A stretch of DNA of 64,000 nt from positions 67,770,453 to 67,834,452 of the forward strand of contig CM049311.1 in the NCBI GenBank assembly GCA_026874595.1. The letters are read 5' to 3'. Shown one piece after another: positions 13,247 through 24,304 of the stretch (within the stretch, counting starts at the first letter, position 1; each line of letters starts with the position of its first letter). A program made the translations under genes and the position numbers. Source of the stretch: Sipunculus nudus (Eukaryota; Annelida; Sipuncula; Golfingiida; Sipunculidae). The notes under the pieces are model-generated. The model saw only the letters and a program-made list of their open reading frames with translations, was not told the origin of the DNA and made no database searches.

Positions 13247-13605
13247 CATGAACTGTGCCAGAACATCGGCTGTGACTTTTATAATGAATAAACCGGTCTG
13301 ACAATCCAAGAACAATATACAACCTGTTCCACTCAATTGAGATCTGGTCAATTTAACTGTTCGCTTAAATTAATAAATTTCTATCCCTTATCTATCTATT
13401 ATCTACTAAAGTCGCCGTTTACTTGAAACAGTTAAAATCAAAATGTTCAGATATTCGAAACTAAAATTTTTGAAATTGAGGTTCAATCCTCGGCTAATTG
13501 AAACACCCTCCCAGCGAAGTTGATATTACTCCTGCCCTTGTGGTCCGGACGGTTATCTCCGCCATTGATAATACACAAGCAAGGGCGGCTTACGATACAT
13601 CAATC
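13247..13605 (+). pseudogene. Sulfotransferase 3'-end relic with flank (SULT copy 3)
   Basis: Only the last 14 codons and stop survive (13247-13291). They read HELCQNIGCDFYNE, against the intact gene's NDLCKDIGCDLYDE. About 310 bp of paralogous 3' flank follows. Upstream coding sequence is gone, so the copy was truncated by a deletion or arose as a partial duplication. It shows that the cluster once held at least three units in the same orientation here. Confidence 0.8.
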
Positions 13606-13879
13606 CGTAATGCATTAAAGGATGCTTTTACTTCCCGATGAGTAGTTATACTGAATATCTATGGTCTGTTTTACCCAGCTCACACAGTACCAGACGAATC
13701 TTGCTTCCTTTTCTCTTACCAGTAAAAATGCCAGTTTGACAACTTCTTCCCCTTTGGTGAACGTTTATTACCTTTAAAAAAAGAAACAATGTGAATATCT
13801 AGATTCAGTTTTATACTTCAGTTTGATCAGTAAAATTCAAGTGGATAAATGGTCATTCTTAGAATGTTTTTTTCCCCAT
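13606..13879. other. Unassigned
   Basis: No recognisable feature. It may include the 5' part of the adjacent LINE. Confidence 0.35.
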
Positions 13880-14335
13880 TGCAATTTTTTATCAATTCCT
13901 TACTAAAAGATTTTAGAGGAAAATTTACCTGCAACAATCCTTGAAATACAACGACAACCATCAAAGGCAAAGATCTCCTGTTACAGCGATCTATAGCTGC
14001 TCTTCGGATAATAGAAACTTTTGAAAGTCTCAAAAGTCTATTGAAATTGCCCACCGAACAGGAAAAAGAAAGAATGGCGTTTACCGGCATATCATCGCCA
14101 AATTCTACAGCCGACAAATGAGAATTGGCTTGATAAAATTACAAAAGCAGCAAAACCCCCAACGAAGCAGAAAGACCTCACAGTAGAGAAAAAAGAGAGC
14201 TCTCAAACAAATGCGCCAGGCGCACACAGACCACAAGAAGGTGAGATTCTGGCACGGCCCCCTGATTATCGACGGTAAACAAACACCTATCGAAGATTTA
14301 ACACCTGCATATGGTTCTAAGGAATAATTATGATG
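13880..14335 (+). pseudogene. LINE ORF1 relic (L1/Tx1-like)
   Basis: Plus-strand pieces in shifted frames match the RNA-binding ORF1 protein of L1/Tx1-type LINEs. IEIAHRTGKRKNG followed by HIIAKF (about 14037-14092) is the RRM-type signature seen elsewhere as IERAHRxGR...RxIIVKF. KKVRFWHGPLIIDGK (about 14194-14280) resembles the C-terminal domain. Stops and frameshifts interrupt it. ORF2 remnants of a similar element follow at 14640. The minus-strand open frames here are shadows. Confidence 0.7.
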
Positions 14336-14639
14336 TAACATGGATCTTTCAAACGTCTATAGAACTTTCTACATGATTTTCCCGCCATTATTTCTACAAT
14401 CCATTGGGCGAAGCGCCACCGTGTGTTTAAAAACGGAACTATATAGTCCAATATTTACCAGTGGCGCAAATAAAAATTTTCATTATTGGTTATACGAGAC
14501 TTTTATTTACCTCTGGATAGGAGAGTTTTTGTGCGACATATTATCGCCCATGAATCCTCGAACATCATGTACACAGAACTGTTGTATATGACCAAAAACA
14601 TGTTGAACTAGTTTATTCTGTACAGTGTATCGTGAATTT
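14336..14639. other. Gap inside LINE relic
   Basis: An 83-codon frame (14340-14591) shows no endonuclease or RT motif. The ORF2 endonuclease expected here is missing or too decayed to see. Confidence 0.4.
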
Positions 14640-15820
14640 AATGTGGTGATAGATCCAATGGTGGACCAAGAAGGGGATTTATTTAATTTTGGAAATATAT
14701 TTTAAAAATGGATAAACATACTCTACTCTGATATGAGCAGTTGCATAATAAACAGAGGTTGGTTAACTGATTATTTTTCTATAACTCGTGGTGTCAGACA
14801 GGGATGTCCCCTATCTCCATACCTATTTATTTTAACTTCAGAAGTATTAGCAATCAAAATTCGAAATAATCCCAAAATAACAGAAATAAATGTGGCAGGC
14901 AATGAACACAAATTAATCCAATATGCTGATGACACAACCCTATTTCTGACTGGAGGTTACAACTCAATAAACGAAGCACTCTCAACATTTAAACATTTTC
15001 AGGAAATATCAGGTCTCAAGGTAAACTTAGACAAAACTGTTATTATGCCAGAAATATATATAAAAATATAAATCAGAGTATCCATAATTTTGGACTCAAA
15101 TGGTGTACAGACCCCATTAAAGTTATAGGTATCTACATACACCCGGACTGGCGGATAATGAAAGACATAAATTACAAGGAAATACTGAGTAAAATAAAAA
15201 CAAAATTTAAATATATGGTCGACAAGAACTATGACACTATCAGGTAAAATAACAATTATTAAATCTCATATCCTGTCACAGTTGATTTATGCCTTACAAG
15301 TCTTGCCAAACCCCCCATCCAGATATATAAAAGAAATTGATTATTTGTGGTATAAATTTATTTGGGGTAAGCAGGAAAAAATAAAGAGAACAACCTTTAT
15401 TGCACCAGTTAAAAAAGGGGGACTAGATATGACCCATTTAAAATAAAAAATGGAAGCTTTAAAAATTGATGAAAATCCTAATATCAAATAAACTTGATAA
15501 TACAAAACAAACAAATCAAAGCTTGAAAGAATCATGGAGATGAAAAGGGTTACTTGTACAGTATATAGAGAATTACATTTTAATATATGCACAAAACCTT
15601 CGAAGATCATAGAAAAATGGAAAAAAGATATGAACAGCGATTGCCATGAACTTTTGTTTGAAACCTTTAGCAATATAAAAAAGATAACAATTTCAGAAAA
15701 TTTAAGAATCTTACAAATGTATAGCCTTAAATACTTTTTTATACCGAATAGGAAAAAAACCACATCAAGGCTCATAGGAAAAATTGGGACACTCTATATA
15801 CCGTTTTGTAGTAACTGAAA
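14640..15820 (+). pseudogene. LINE ORF2 relic: reverse transcriptase and C-terminal part (L1/Tx1-like)
   Basis: In order: FNFGNIF.KWI, then FSITRGVRQGCPLSPYLF (RT block 5, about 14775-14830), YADDTTLFL (catalytic YADD box, 14923-14950) and SGLKVNLDKT. After a stop near 15070 come IGIYIHPDW and LSGKITIIKSHILSQLIYAL (frame change near 15228), then FIWG and KKGGLDM. After another break the C-terminal region runs 15534-15818. The motif choice and order fit the L1/Tx1 clade. At least three frame breaks are visible, and the endonuclease and N-terminal RT blocks are lost. It is non-functional. Confidence 0.85.
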
Positions 15821-16189
15821 AGATGTGAAATCCACATTTATTTAAAAAAAAACCCTTCCAGATCATTTTGTAATTGTATGTTTGGATGTTTAAAAATACA
15901 TGTGTTCATACATTTGTATACACAGATGTATCTACCTGATCGATGACAGATGTGTCCTGCAATGTCGAGTTGTTCACACCTGCAAACCATCCGGCCATGA
16001 GAGCGAGTAGATTTTGAGCTAATAATATTGGACTCTGATACGCTCGAACTTGTACTCAACTGGGCAGTTTAACAGTGCAGGAAAATCTATCTTCTATATA
16101 AGCTATACCATGACACGCAAGTTGATTCACAATTTAGCAAATCTTCACCACGACAACACAGCACGCAAGATTTATGTCAGCGTGAACGC

Positions 16190-16936
16190 CATGTCCTGTA
16201 ACGTGAAGACAAGCTCAGCATTCTGGAGAGACTTTGTCGAGGCACCAAGGCAGCTGAGCTGGCGGAGAGTTCAATGTTGGCAGATTTGTGACATCAATAA
16301 CAGTGGTCAGAAGCTAAAGGGTTTCAAGGGCCAGATGCCAGGGGCACGCATGTTACCAAAAGACGAAAGACGATGCGAACAGCGTCTGATGACAAGCTGG
16401 ATGCGGCCGTATACACATGGTTATTGCATGTTCATAAGTTTTCATGTGATACCTGTGTGATATTTTTACACTATTGTGGTAAATAAACTGAGCATTTATC
16501 TAAAAGTTTTTTTATATTTTGTAAATTTCTACAATGCAGCAAGAAATAAAGGAGTCTCACATTTAGTATAACTGTCTGCACATAAGGGGCGGCACCAAGG
16601 GCGGTTAATCTATCATGGCGGATATGCACACGTTCAGCGAAAGATTAACTGGTACATGTACTTCACTTACAAATAATCTTAATAAAGTAATAAAAGATAT
16701 TATATTAGATTAATTGAAAGTTTGATTTTTCACACATTAATCCGTTCTTGTCCAATGTTTTATAACTATGAAAGCTAACTGAAGTCCGTGACACCGTACC
16801 ACCATTTAGTAGTAATACCGGGAATACAACATCGATGAAACGATTTTATTTTACAAATGTCCGTTCATCCGAATGTTTGTTTATCCAAACAAAACCCGTG
16901 TCCCCAGAGATGTTCGGATGAACGGCGCTCCACTGT
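16190..16936 (+). mobile_element. pogo/Tigger-type DNA transposon, 3' remnant
   Basis: Bases 16211-16430 encode, with one frameshift, KLSILERLCRGTKAAELAE, FNVGRFVTSI and later RKTMRTASDDKLDAAVYTW. This is the CENP-B/pogo helix-turn-helix DNA-binding region of Tigger transposases. The DDE catalytic domain is absent. The right end (about 16858-16935) contains ttcatccgaa and tgttcggatgaacggcgctc, ending cactg before TA. Its complement begins CAGTGGAGC, a Tigger-like terminal repeat at a TA target. No left terminal repeat was found. The 136-codon frame at 16050-16460 is a frameshifted mixture of this relic. Confidence 0.7.
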
Positions 16937-18941
16937 ATTCATTAATGTTTGTTTAAGGAACATATAACATATATACATTAAATCGATAGGCTTTTAACTT
17001 GATGGAATAAATGTTCTTTAATTTATTTATATTCAAAATGTGTTCAGTCGGTTAAAAAGTACAGAAAAAAGGACATTCATTACCATGCATTATTGAGATA
17101 ACTCCTCTATCATGAACCTAAAAGTAACTACGTATAACACGGCGTCAAGACGTCTCGTCATCTTTAGGATATAAAACGATGGCTATTGGTATTGATATAA
17201 AGTCGGTTTATATTTATAGTTTTTATTCAAAGCCTTAAGAACCCCAAGGAACTTTTACTTTAAGTGATCCAAATGTGTTTCCTTAAAGAAGCCCCTTTCT
17301 TTAGACTCTACCTATCACCATAAAAAAACTCGATTCACTTTGGAAATATTTATACATTCACCTTGTTCGACGCAGTGATCGGGAGAAAACTGGACAAAAA
17401 TAAAAAAGAGAAACAGCAAATTAATAAAAAAGTTGAAAGATATATAAAACAAAACAAAAGGCTTCCCGTGAACCTGGAATGAATCATAATTTATGATAAG
17501 CCATTTTTGGGATATCTGGTGCTTAGAACCCAAAACAATGCCTGAACAGCTTTGATTGATGCCAGAATAAAATTAAAACCTTTAAATACTGAAAAAAGGA
17601 AACATTCAAATTTGAGTTTTACCTTTTCTGATCATGTCTGATTTTGTGATATATATCAAGTGTAAAACCTATTATACTCACCAATGTCGGTCATGACATG
17701 GTACTTACAGGTTGAACAAAAGTGATGCCAAAAAAAAGAATAAAGACCTTCTTTATATCGTTATAATGTAGATGATGCCAAACATTTACCATTTTTCTCA
17801 GTTTTACAGAGATTAATATAAATGCAGGAGTTGAGAGTAACAATTCAGGCCATTTGTCAATATGTTTGTGACAGTTCTTGAAAACCCTCTCGCTAAATCT
17901 TCTTTGATTTGTGCATGATAACAGTGATATTTGTGATGTTGACACATATGTGCATTTCTTTGGTTTGTGACTTCAGGGTCGTATAATAGGCTAAAATATA
18001 GAAAAACTCTTTACATATACACATATATACGTACAAGAGTCTGCCCAGCCATTCCGGTGAAAAACCGTTTACAGGCGAACATGACACTATGTGCGTACGC
18101 CGCGCCATAGATAAAACTGACCGGTGACCCAGAAAAAAAGCATAATACAAAAAAGGATCACGAAACCTGTCTTATATATCAACCAGAACTGACATTTACT
18201 GCCTCATGAATGGATCTCTAATGGGTGACTTGTCCTAATACGTAAATCCCTGCCTCCACATAAACGTATACATAGCCACGTCATCTATATTTATATATCC
18301 GTTCACCTTGAAATAACAGGTGAACGCAACACAGCTGTGCAGTGACGTTTTGCTAGGCTAGCAAAATCTATATCTCTCATAAGAATCCATGTGATTATGA
18401 AAGCAAACATAAATCAATTAAAGCACTGCATTTAATCCGTTTACATTGGAGGAGGATGAGTCTGTGCTCAGTGCTTCATACTCAGTGAAATTCGGATTGC
18501 TGAAACTTATCATATATGCATGGGAAAGTGCCTATAATACCTATGCTGTTTTATTTGTTTCTACTTAAGAAGAATTTAGATTTATAAAAGATCTTAAACT
18601 GCTCCCAAAGAATTGTTAATTTTGTTCCGTTTCTCCTTAAACATTTCCTGAACTGTTGCACGTGGGCTTCTTCACATGTACAGTTTATGCAAAATTAAAT
18701 ATTCTGTACAATGTGAAGAATAAAAACACTTTGTTTTTTCTCAAACCTGGTTAAGGTTTTAAAGACTAATAAGGATCATTGGTGTTATATATTTTAATTA
18801 TACATTTTATTTTTTTCAGCCATTTAAAGTTCAAAATATTCCATTTTTGACATATACAGCTGTATACCTATTTTCTGAAACATATTTTTTTTATATTTTG
18901 CCTAACTGTAATGGAAAGCTTTTCATCTGTGAATATTACAC
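16937..18941. other. Non-coding, nothing recognised
   Basis: AT-rich. Small open frames (17315, 17691, 17893, minus) have no domains. Confidence 0.5.
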
Positions 18942-19027
18942 ACTTACTTTACATATGCACATTTCAAACTTGAATATTTAATAAATTCATAAAATTGAAA
19001 CTTACCACCGAAAACATAAACAAGTCT
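18942..19027. repeat. Dispersed repeat, copy B
   Basis: Matches window positions 1-86 (about 80% identity by eye) in direct orientation. It lies just upstream of the Gypsy relic, so it could be an edge of a larger composite repeat. Confidence 0.6.
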
Positions 19028-19299
19028 AGAGAACATTAAGAACAAAGGTGAGCCGAATTCCTTTTATAAGTATTAGATTCAGCGCGTTTATAAATATAGA
19101 TGAGCCTAAGAAGCAAAGCAATCCCAGGCTTTGTATTAGACTGACGAATATAGAAGAGCCTCAAGGGTAGAAATATATTTAAGAGGACCGCATACTTCAT
19201 GCATTCAGTGTCCAGAAATCTGCAATTCGCCAGTTGGGTTCGGTGCCGCCAGTTGACGTTCAGACGTTCATTCAGAGCGTGGTTGCTCATAATAGACAG

Positions 19300-21170
19300 C
19301 ATTCCGTTTGGGAACGAGATGAGCTTGAAACGGCTCGTGAGCACGAGTTAGGGTTACAGAATAGAGAGCGGGAAACTCGCGAGCATTACTTCGGGTGAGC
19401 GAGATAGGGGGTCGCGTCACGTAAGCAGGCATCAAATGGGGCTGCAAGTGTTCAGTTTCCAGCTGTAAAGCACGAGTTAGGGTTACAGAATAGAGAGCGG
19501 GAAACTCGCGAGCATTACTTCGGGTGAGCGAGATAGGGGGTCGCGTCACGTAAGCAGGCAACAAATTGGGCTGCACGTGTTCAGTTTCCAGCTGTAAAAA
19601 TGCCGCCTTTTGATGAATGGATCGATAGGATCGATGCATATCTGTAGAGATTCGAGAGATTGTCAGTGAGCCAGGAGTGTCCGCGAGATAGATCGGCATT
19701 CCACTACACTACTTTAAGTAAGTATTCGCTGCTTTCTGCAGCGGATGCGTCGTGTTTCGATAGCTTAAAGTTAGCCCTATTGAAGGGATATAGAATGACA
19801 GGATGATCCCGCGGATTATTTAGGTCAAGTGTGCCGGAGGTTGTGAGACGCCTAGTCAATTTGCATTTTGGCTTAACGGGTTCCTCCACGATTGGATTGA
19901 ATTGACAGGATTAGAAAGGGATTTGATGACCTCAGGGATTTAACACTCAGTGAGCAATTTGTTTATTGCTGCGCAAAAGCGAGTTATCTGTTTAGAGGAG
20001 AAGACGTGTAGCTCGATGAGCGAAATGGCCGCGTTATCAGAACGTTTCAGTGATGCACACGGGATGCATAGTTTTGTGCGAAAGTTGGCCATCTTGCAGT
20101 GCAAAAACGTGACGAGTCGCAGGGGTCGCAGGTCAAGAAGGGCGAAGTGAGTTATGGCGTTTGCAGCCCAATGCGATATTTTTGATGTGGCGTAGTAGGT
20201 CACAAAATAGTGGATTGATGAAAGCCCAATGTGCTTCTGTGTTAAAGGCCCGATGTATGTCAAAATCGGAAGGTCGCAGCTCCGCCTGTGACGGGCATAG
20301 AACCGGTAGGCACAGTTTTGGATACACGCCGAGCCGATGCGATTGAAGCAGATGTAACCAAGACTCCCGAGAACTTTAGGGACCAGTTGATGGAGACGTA
20401 GCTGGGATTGGTGTTGAGCTTGCATTGCCTACTTGTTGTGGTGTTCATGGATTTCTGAATGTTACTATGTTGCGGGACCCTGGTTGTGAGTTTAATTCCG
20501 GCCCAAAAGTATACCGGTGAACGGCTTAGCTGCGTAATGATAAACAGTTCGCGTGAAGAGTACCCCATAGCAGTTATTACTGTAGAATGTCCGGTTTACG
20601 TAGGGGAAACTGAAGCCCCCGTAAAAGAGAGCACTTTGTACGATTTAATCATCGGGAGTGTCGTGGGCGTCAGTGCGAACTTGATAGGGCAGGGTCATAG
20701 CACTAATATCGAGATACGAGATGGGCACGTGGTTGGCCAAATCCCAAAGTTGCCTCGGCAGTAGAAACCCAGGCAAAGAAACGTAAGCGAGCGCAGGGGA
20801 CGCGAGAACTATCCGTGCCTCAATAATCACGGCGATCAGTCCGTCAGAGTTCGTCCAAACGCAGAAAAACGATATATCCTTGACTGTGAACTGGAAAGAG
20901 GCCAAAAAACCGCGGATGGGGATCGTATCCGGTTTCACGTTAAGAATAGCGACTTATTGCACGATACGTTAATGAAAAGTACCGACTGCTCTCCGAGATC
21001 TAGTGATGACGTAAGGCCATGAGACCATGATGGCGGGTCATCAGGGTATCGAACATACGTGTGAAGGAATACGTAGCAAGTTTTTGTTTTTTTCTGGAAG
21101 GGAATGTGTGACGTGTCAGCGTACGATTCCAGATGGTAAGATTGGGACCGCTTCTTTATGTAAATAATTT
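19300..21170 (+). mobile_element. Decayed Ty3/Gypsy retrotransposon (Gag, protease, integrase zinc finger)
   Basis: Gag core from 19600: PPFDEWIDRIDAYL.RFERL, then SAADASCFDSLKLALLKGY, PEVVRRLVN and, after shifts, VCLEEKTCSSMSEMAALSERF-like residues and AHGMHSF. This is the SCAN-related Gag seen in Gmr1/Mag-like Gypsy elements. The protease follows at 20450-20700: the active-site segment reads TMLRDPGCEF (the usual D-T-G is D-P-G) and, after a frameshift, KYTGERLSCVMI, EEYPIAVI, YVGETEAP and TLYDLIIG. Reverse transcriptase and RNase H are missing. Downstream at 21028-21150 is the integrase HHCC zinc finger: MAGHQGIEHTCEGI then CVTCQRTIPDGK. An internal deletion plus many stops makes it dead. 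LTRs were not found. Confidence 0.85.
19340..19598. repeat. 129-bp tandem duplication inside Gypsy relic
   Basis: The unit beginning gcacgagttagggttacag starts at 19341 and again at 19470 (period 129). The copies differ at only a few bases (for example catcaaatgg/caacaaattg). It sits in the region before the Gag core, where one frame reads a charged RDELETAREHE-type helix. The 143-codon minus-strand frame at 19268-19699 is an antisense shadow of this duplication. Confidence 0.9.
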
Positions 21171-22799
21171 AACTCTTTAAATTATCCTGCGAGCAGCGGC
21201 ATTTGTTATAGTGGTCCGTCATACATCATGCAGGTGAAGTGCGGGTGCAGTATATACGGTGTAGTTGTCTCTGCAACTGAACATAAAAAATAACAGTAGA
21301 GGTACTGCCTATACAGAGTGTCAGCGCTGGTCCCATTAAAAAAGACCAATAATTCAACAAGAAATATACGTCGGTAACAATGTTAATTATTTTATATAAA
21401 GGACTAGGCACTTTCGAAAAGTGTGACATAAAAAATACTTTATCTTTTTTAAGTTAAAATACTTCCTATGAACATTTACAGAACAAACATAAACATTAGT
21501 ATATGATATTTTTCCTTAGAAAAGTAAAAGACTACTTCTGAAATAAAAGATTATCATTTCGTATTAACCTTCTGACTTAGAAAGATATTGTGATAAGTCC
21601 TACCCGAACATAAGAAAATAACAGTAGACGTACTGCCTACACGGAGAGTCAGCGCGGATCTGTCAGAGAGACAGCGACAGAGAGTCAGAAAGGCTTCCAT
21701 GGTGACAAACAGGAAAGGGGCCAACATGGATACATTTCATTTTCTGACCCTCTAGCGGTCACTCAAAATTATTTAACGAAACTATGAATACGCCGTGCAA
21801 ACAGTCCTATTTTTCCCATCCATGTAACGTATAAGGCATATTCCTTAATATATATAGGAATCGCATAGCCATAAATGCGGATGTGTCTCTGTTTGTGTAA
21901 TTTTATATTGGCATTCCGAGTAAACGTGCTATCAATCAGGTAATTTTAAACTTTCCAGGAATACATGTTTTCAGTTACCCACGTGTTGTATTATTATTGT
22001 AACATCGCATTCTGACTGCTTTTAGGTGAGGATTTCTTGAGAAGCTTTGTCAGTAATTTGCCAATCATATTAAAGTATTTTCCGGGAGAATTTCCCTGAG
22101 GATACCAATGTCTCACTATCGCTGAAAATACCTCAAAATGTTCAATTCAAGTTATCAGTGTATTTTGCGTTTTTATATTTAATATATTCTAGTATCCATA
22201 GATTTTGCCCATTCTACCCAAAACAGATGCCCGATTACTTTAAAACAGTTTTTTCGTGCAATTTTATTGAACAGAGAAACATCATTTAACATCAAAGCGG
22301 GCAATATATGTCTTGTTTATTTTGACATGATGACCTACCTACCATTACATTTGAACTTCCATATTTTATCTTGTTTATCATTGCACGTTATTTACCTTAA
22401 TAAGGTGTATTTGCCAAGGGCACATTACGGGAGGCCCACAATTATTCTGTGGGAGGAAACTTTTAAATGTTAATGAGTAGCAGTTGATACATATAATTAA
22501 GATTGGTCAGGTGTCCTGAAAACCTTCATCTATTTCTTGATTATTTCCGAATTAGGGAATCAGATAGCATTAGGTCGGTAGGGGACTTTTCTGAGAACAG
22601 ATTACGCGTTTGAAATACATTCTTTGCTTGGATGTGAACAAAATAATTTTGTAATTGAACAGTAATGATACATCTTGCAGTTCGATGTATATAACTGTTT
22701 CAAATTGGTCAATGATATTCTATAATCAATAAAATGTTAAATTGTCCGTACATCCGGCTACAAAATATTTATAGACGGTTTGCTTCGCCTTCGCTGGCT
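21171..22799. other. Non-coding with a 50-bp direct repeat
   Basis: Bases 21279-21330 recur at 21606-21657 (327 bp apart), sharing taacagtaga, gtactgccta and gtcagcgc. This could be a remnant of an LTR or another duplicated segment. Nothing else recognised. Confidence 0.5.
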
Positions 22800-22989
22800 C
22801 TTATTCACTGTCAGGTGGATGTAGACATGGCTGGTTTGAGGTTACAGGTGTAGCATTTAAGCCAGACAGATTCTTTCTAACCTGACCCACATCAGAATCG
22901 TGCGTACTGTTGTATTGAAGGGGACTGGGCAGGTAAGAGGTCACCGGAGTAGTATTCAAGCAAGCCAGATTCTCTCTAACCTTACCCAT
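22800..22989 (-). pseudogene. Short frame with two in-frame copies of a 17-residue repeat
   Basis: The minus frame contains GKVRENLACLNTTPVTS and, 33 residues later, GQVRKNLSGLNATPVTS. A third partial copy (GKVRENLAGLNTTP) lies at 23628-23667. The repeat is internally conserved in protein and DNA. The family is not recognised, and whether it was ever translated is unknown. Confidence 0.35.
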
Positions 22990-24304
22990 ATCTTCTTATT
23001 TTCTCCTATTAGTATGCGATTTCTCGGCAAAATTTGAACAAAAGTATCCTTGCGAAGCAGTACACTCTTGTAATATTTGAACTACTCTCCCTTCCCTGCT
23101 ATCTCTTTGGAAGATCGCACACATGTCTGGCCCTGTCTTTTTCCTACATCTACCTCATGATCAAGTCTGTGACCTGGCTGTTTTCACTTTCCAATGACTC
23201 TCTGATTGTGCCATCACACTGAGAATGTTTTTCTTCATTGAATGTCAATCCTAGCATATTATCTCACATATCATCTTTAACTGTTCCACTGTCTCTGGCA
23301 TCAGTTCTGAAGGGGTTTCAAAGACTTCACAAGAGTCCTCATCTGTTCTGTTTCAATATCAATAAATGTTTTTTTTTTCTTTTAGTTATGAATTTGTAGA
23401 TCCTGTCTGCTCACGTATTTCCCTTTCTTTTTCATATGATGATTACAAAACACAAGTATCCAGAAGTATTTGTTCCGTCCTTAAAGTGTACAACCCGACG
23501 TCATTCACATCTAGATTTTGTACGTTTTGTTCCATTGATAACTCATTCAGTTCTTTTCAGAGTTACTTCGGAAACTTTCTCCCTCACAGCTGCTCCTTCA
23601 TTTACCTCACACGATGATAAATCGGGAGTAGTATTCAGGCCAGCCAGATTCTCTCTAACCTTACCCATATCTTCTTATTTTCTCCTATTAGTATGCGATT
23701 TCTCGGCAAAATTTGAACAAAAGTATCCTTGCGAAGCAGTACACTCTTGTAATATTTGAACAACTCTCCCTTCCCTGCTATCTCTTTGGAAGATCGCACA
23801 CATGTCTGGCCCTGTCTTTTTCCTTCATCTACCTCATGATCAAGTCTGTGACCTGGCTGTTTTCACTTTCCAATGACTCTCTGATTGTGCCATCACACTG
23901 AGAATGTTTTTCTTCATTGAATGTCAATCCTGGCATATTATCTCACATATCATCTTTAACTGTTCCACTGTCTCTGGCATCAGTTCTGAAGGGGTTTCAA
24001 AGACTTCACAAGAGTCCTCATCTGTTCTGTTTCAATATCAATAAATGTTTTTTTTTCTTTTAGTTATGAATTTGTAGATCCTGTCTGCTCACGTATTTCC
24101 CTTTCTTTTTCATATGATGATTACAAAACACAAGTATCCAGAAGTATTTGTTCCGTCCTTAAAGTGTACAACCCGACGTCATTCACATCTAGATTTTGTA
24201 CGTTTTGTTCCATTGATAACTCATTCAGTTCTTTTCAGAGTTACTTCGGAAACTTTCTCCCTCACAGCTGCTCCTTCATTTACCTCACACGATGATAAAT
24301 CGGG
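22950..24304. repeat. 678-bp tandem duplication, two nearly identical copies
   Basis: Copy 1 is about 22950-23627 and copy 2 about 23628-24304. By eye they differ at only a handful of sites (two near the left edge, ctact/caact, cctac/ccttc, ctagc/ctggc, and one T in a poly-T run), about 99% identity. The junction is atcggg followed by agtagtattc (copy 1) or cggtacac (copy 2). The plus frames at 23034, 23366, 23713 and 24114 simply repeat with the unit and have no domain. The high identity implies a recent event or an assembly artefact. Confidence 0.95.

Noticed and set aside
16050-16460. 136-aa protein gene
   Set aside because: Its residues mix true Tigger transposase codons with a wrong frame. 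The meaningful reading needs a frameshift.
19268-19699. 143-aa minus-strand protein with internal repeats
   Set aside because: The repetition comes from the 129-bp DNA duplication, and the sense strand carries Gypsy Gag coding.
20133-20425. Overlapping short frames on both strands around the Gypsy relic
   Set aside because: Shadows of the plus-strand gag-pro relic. No independent domain.
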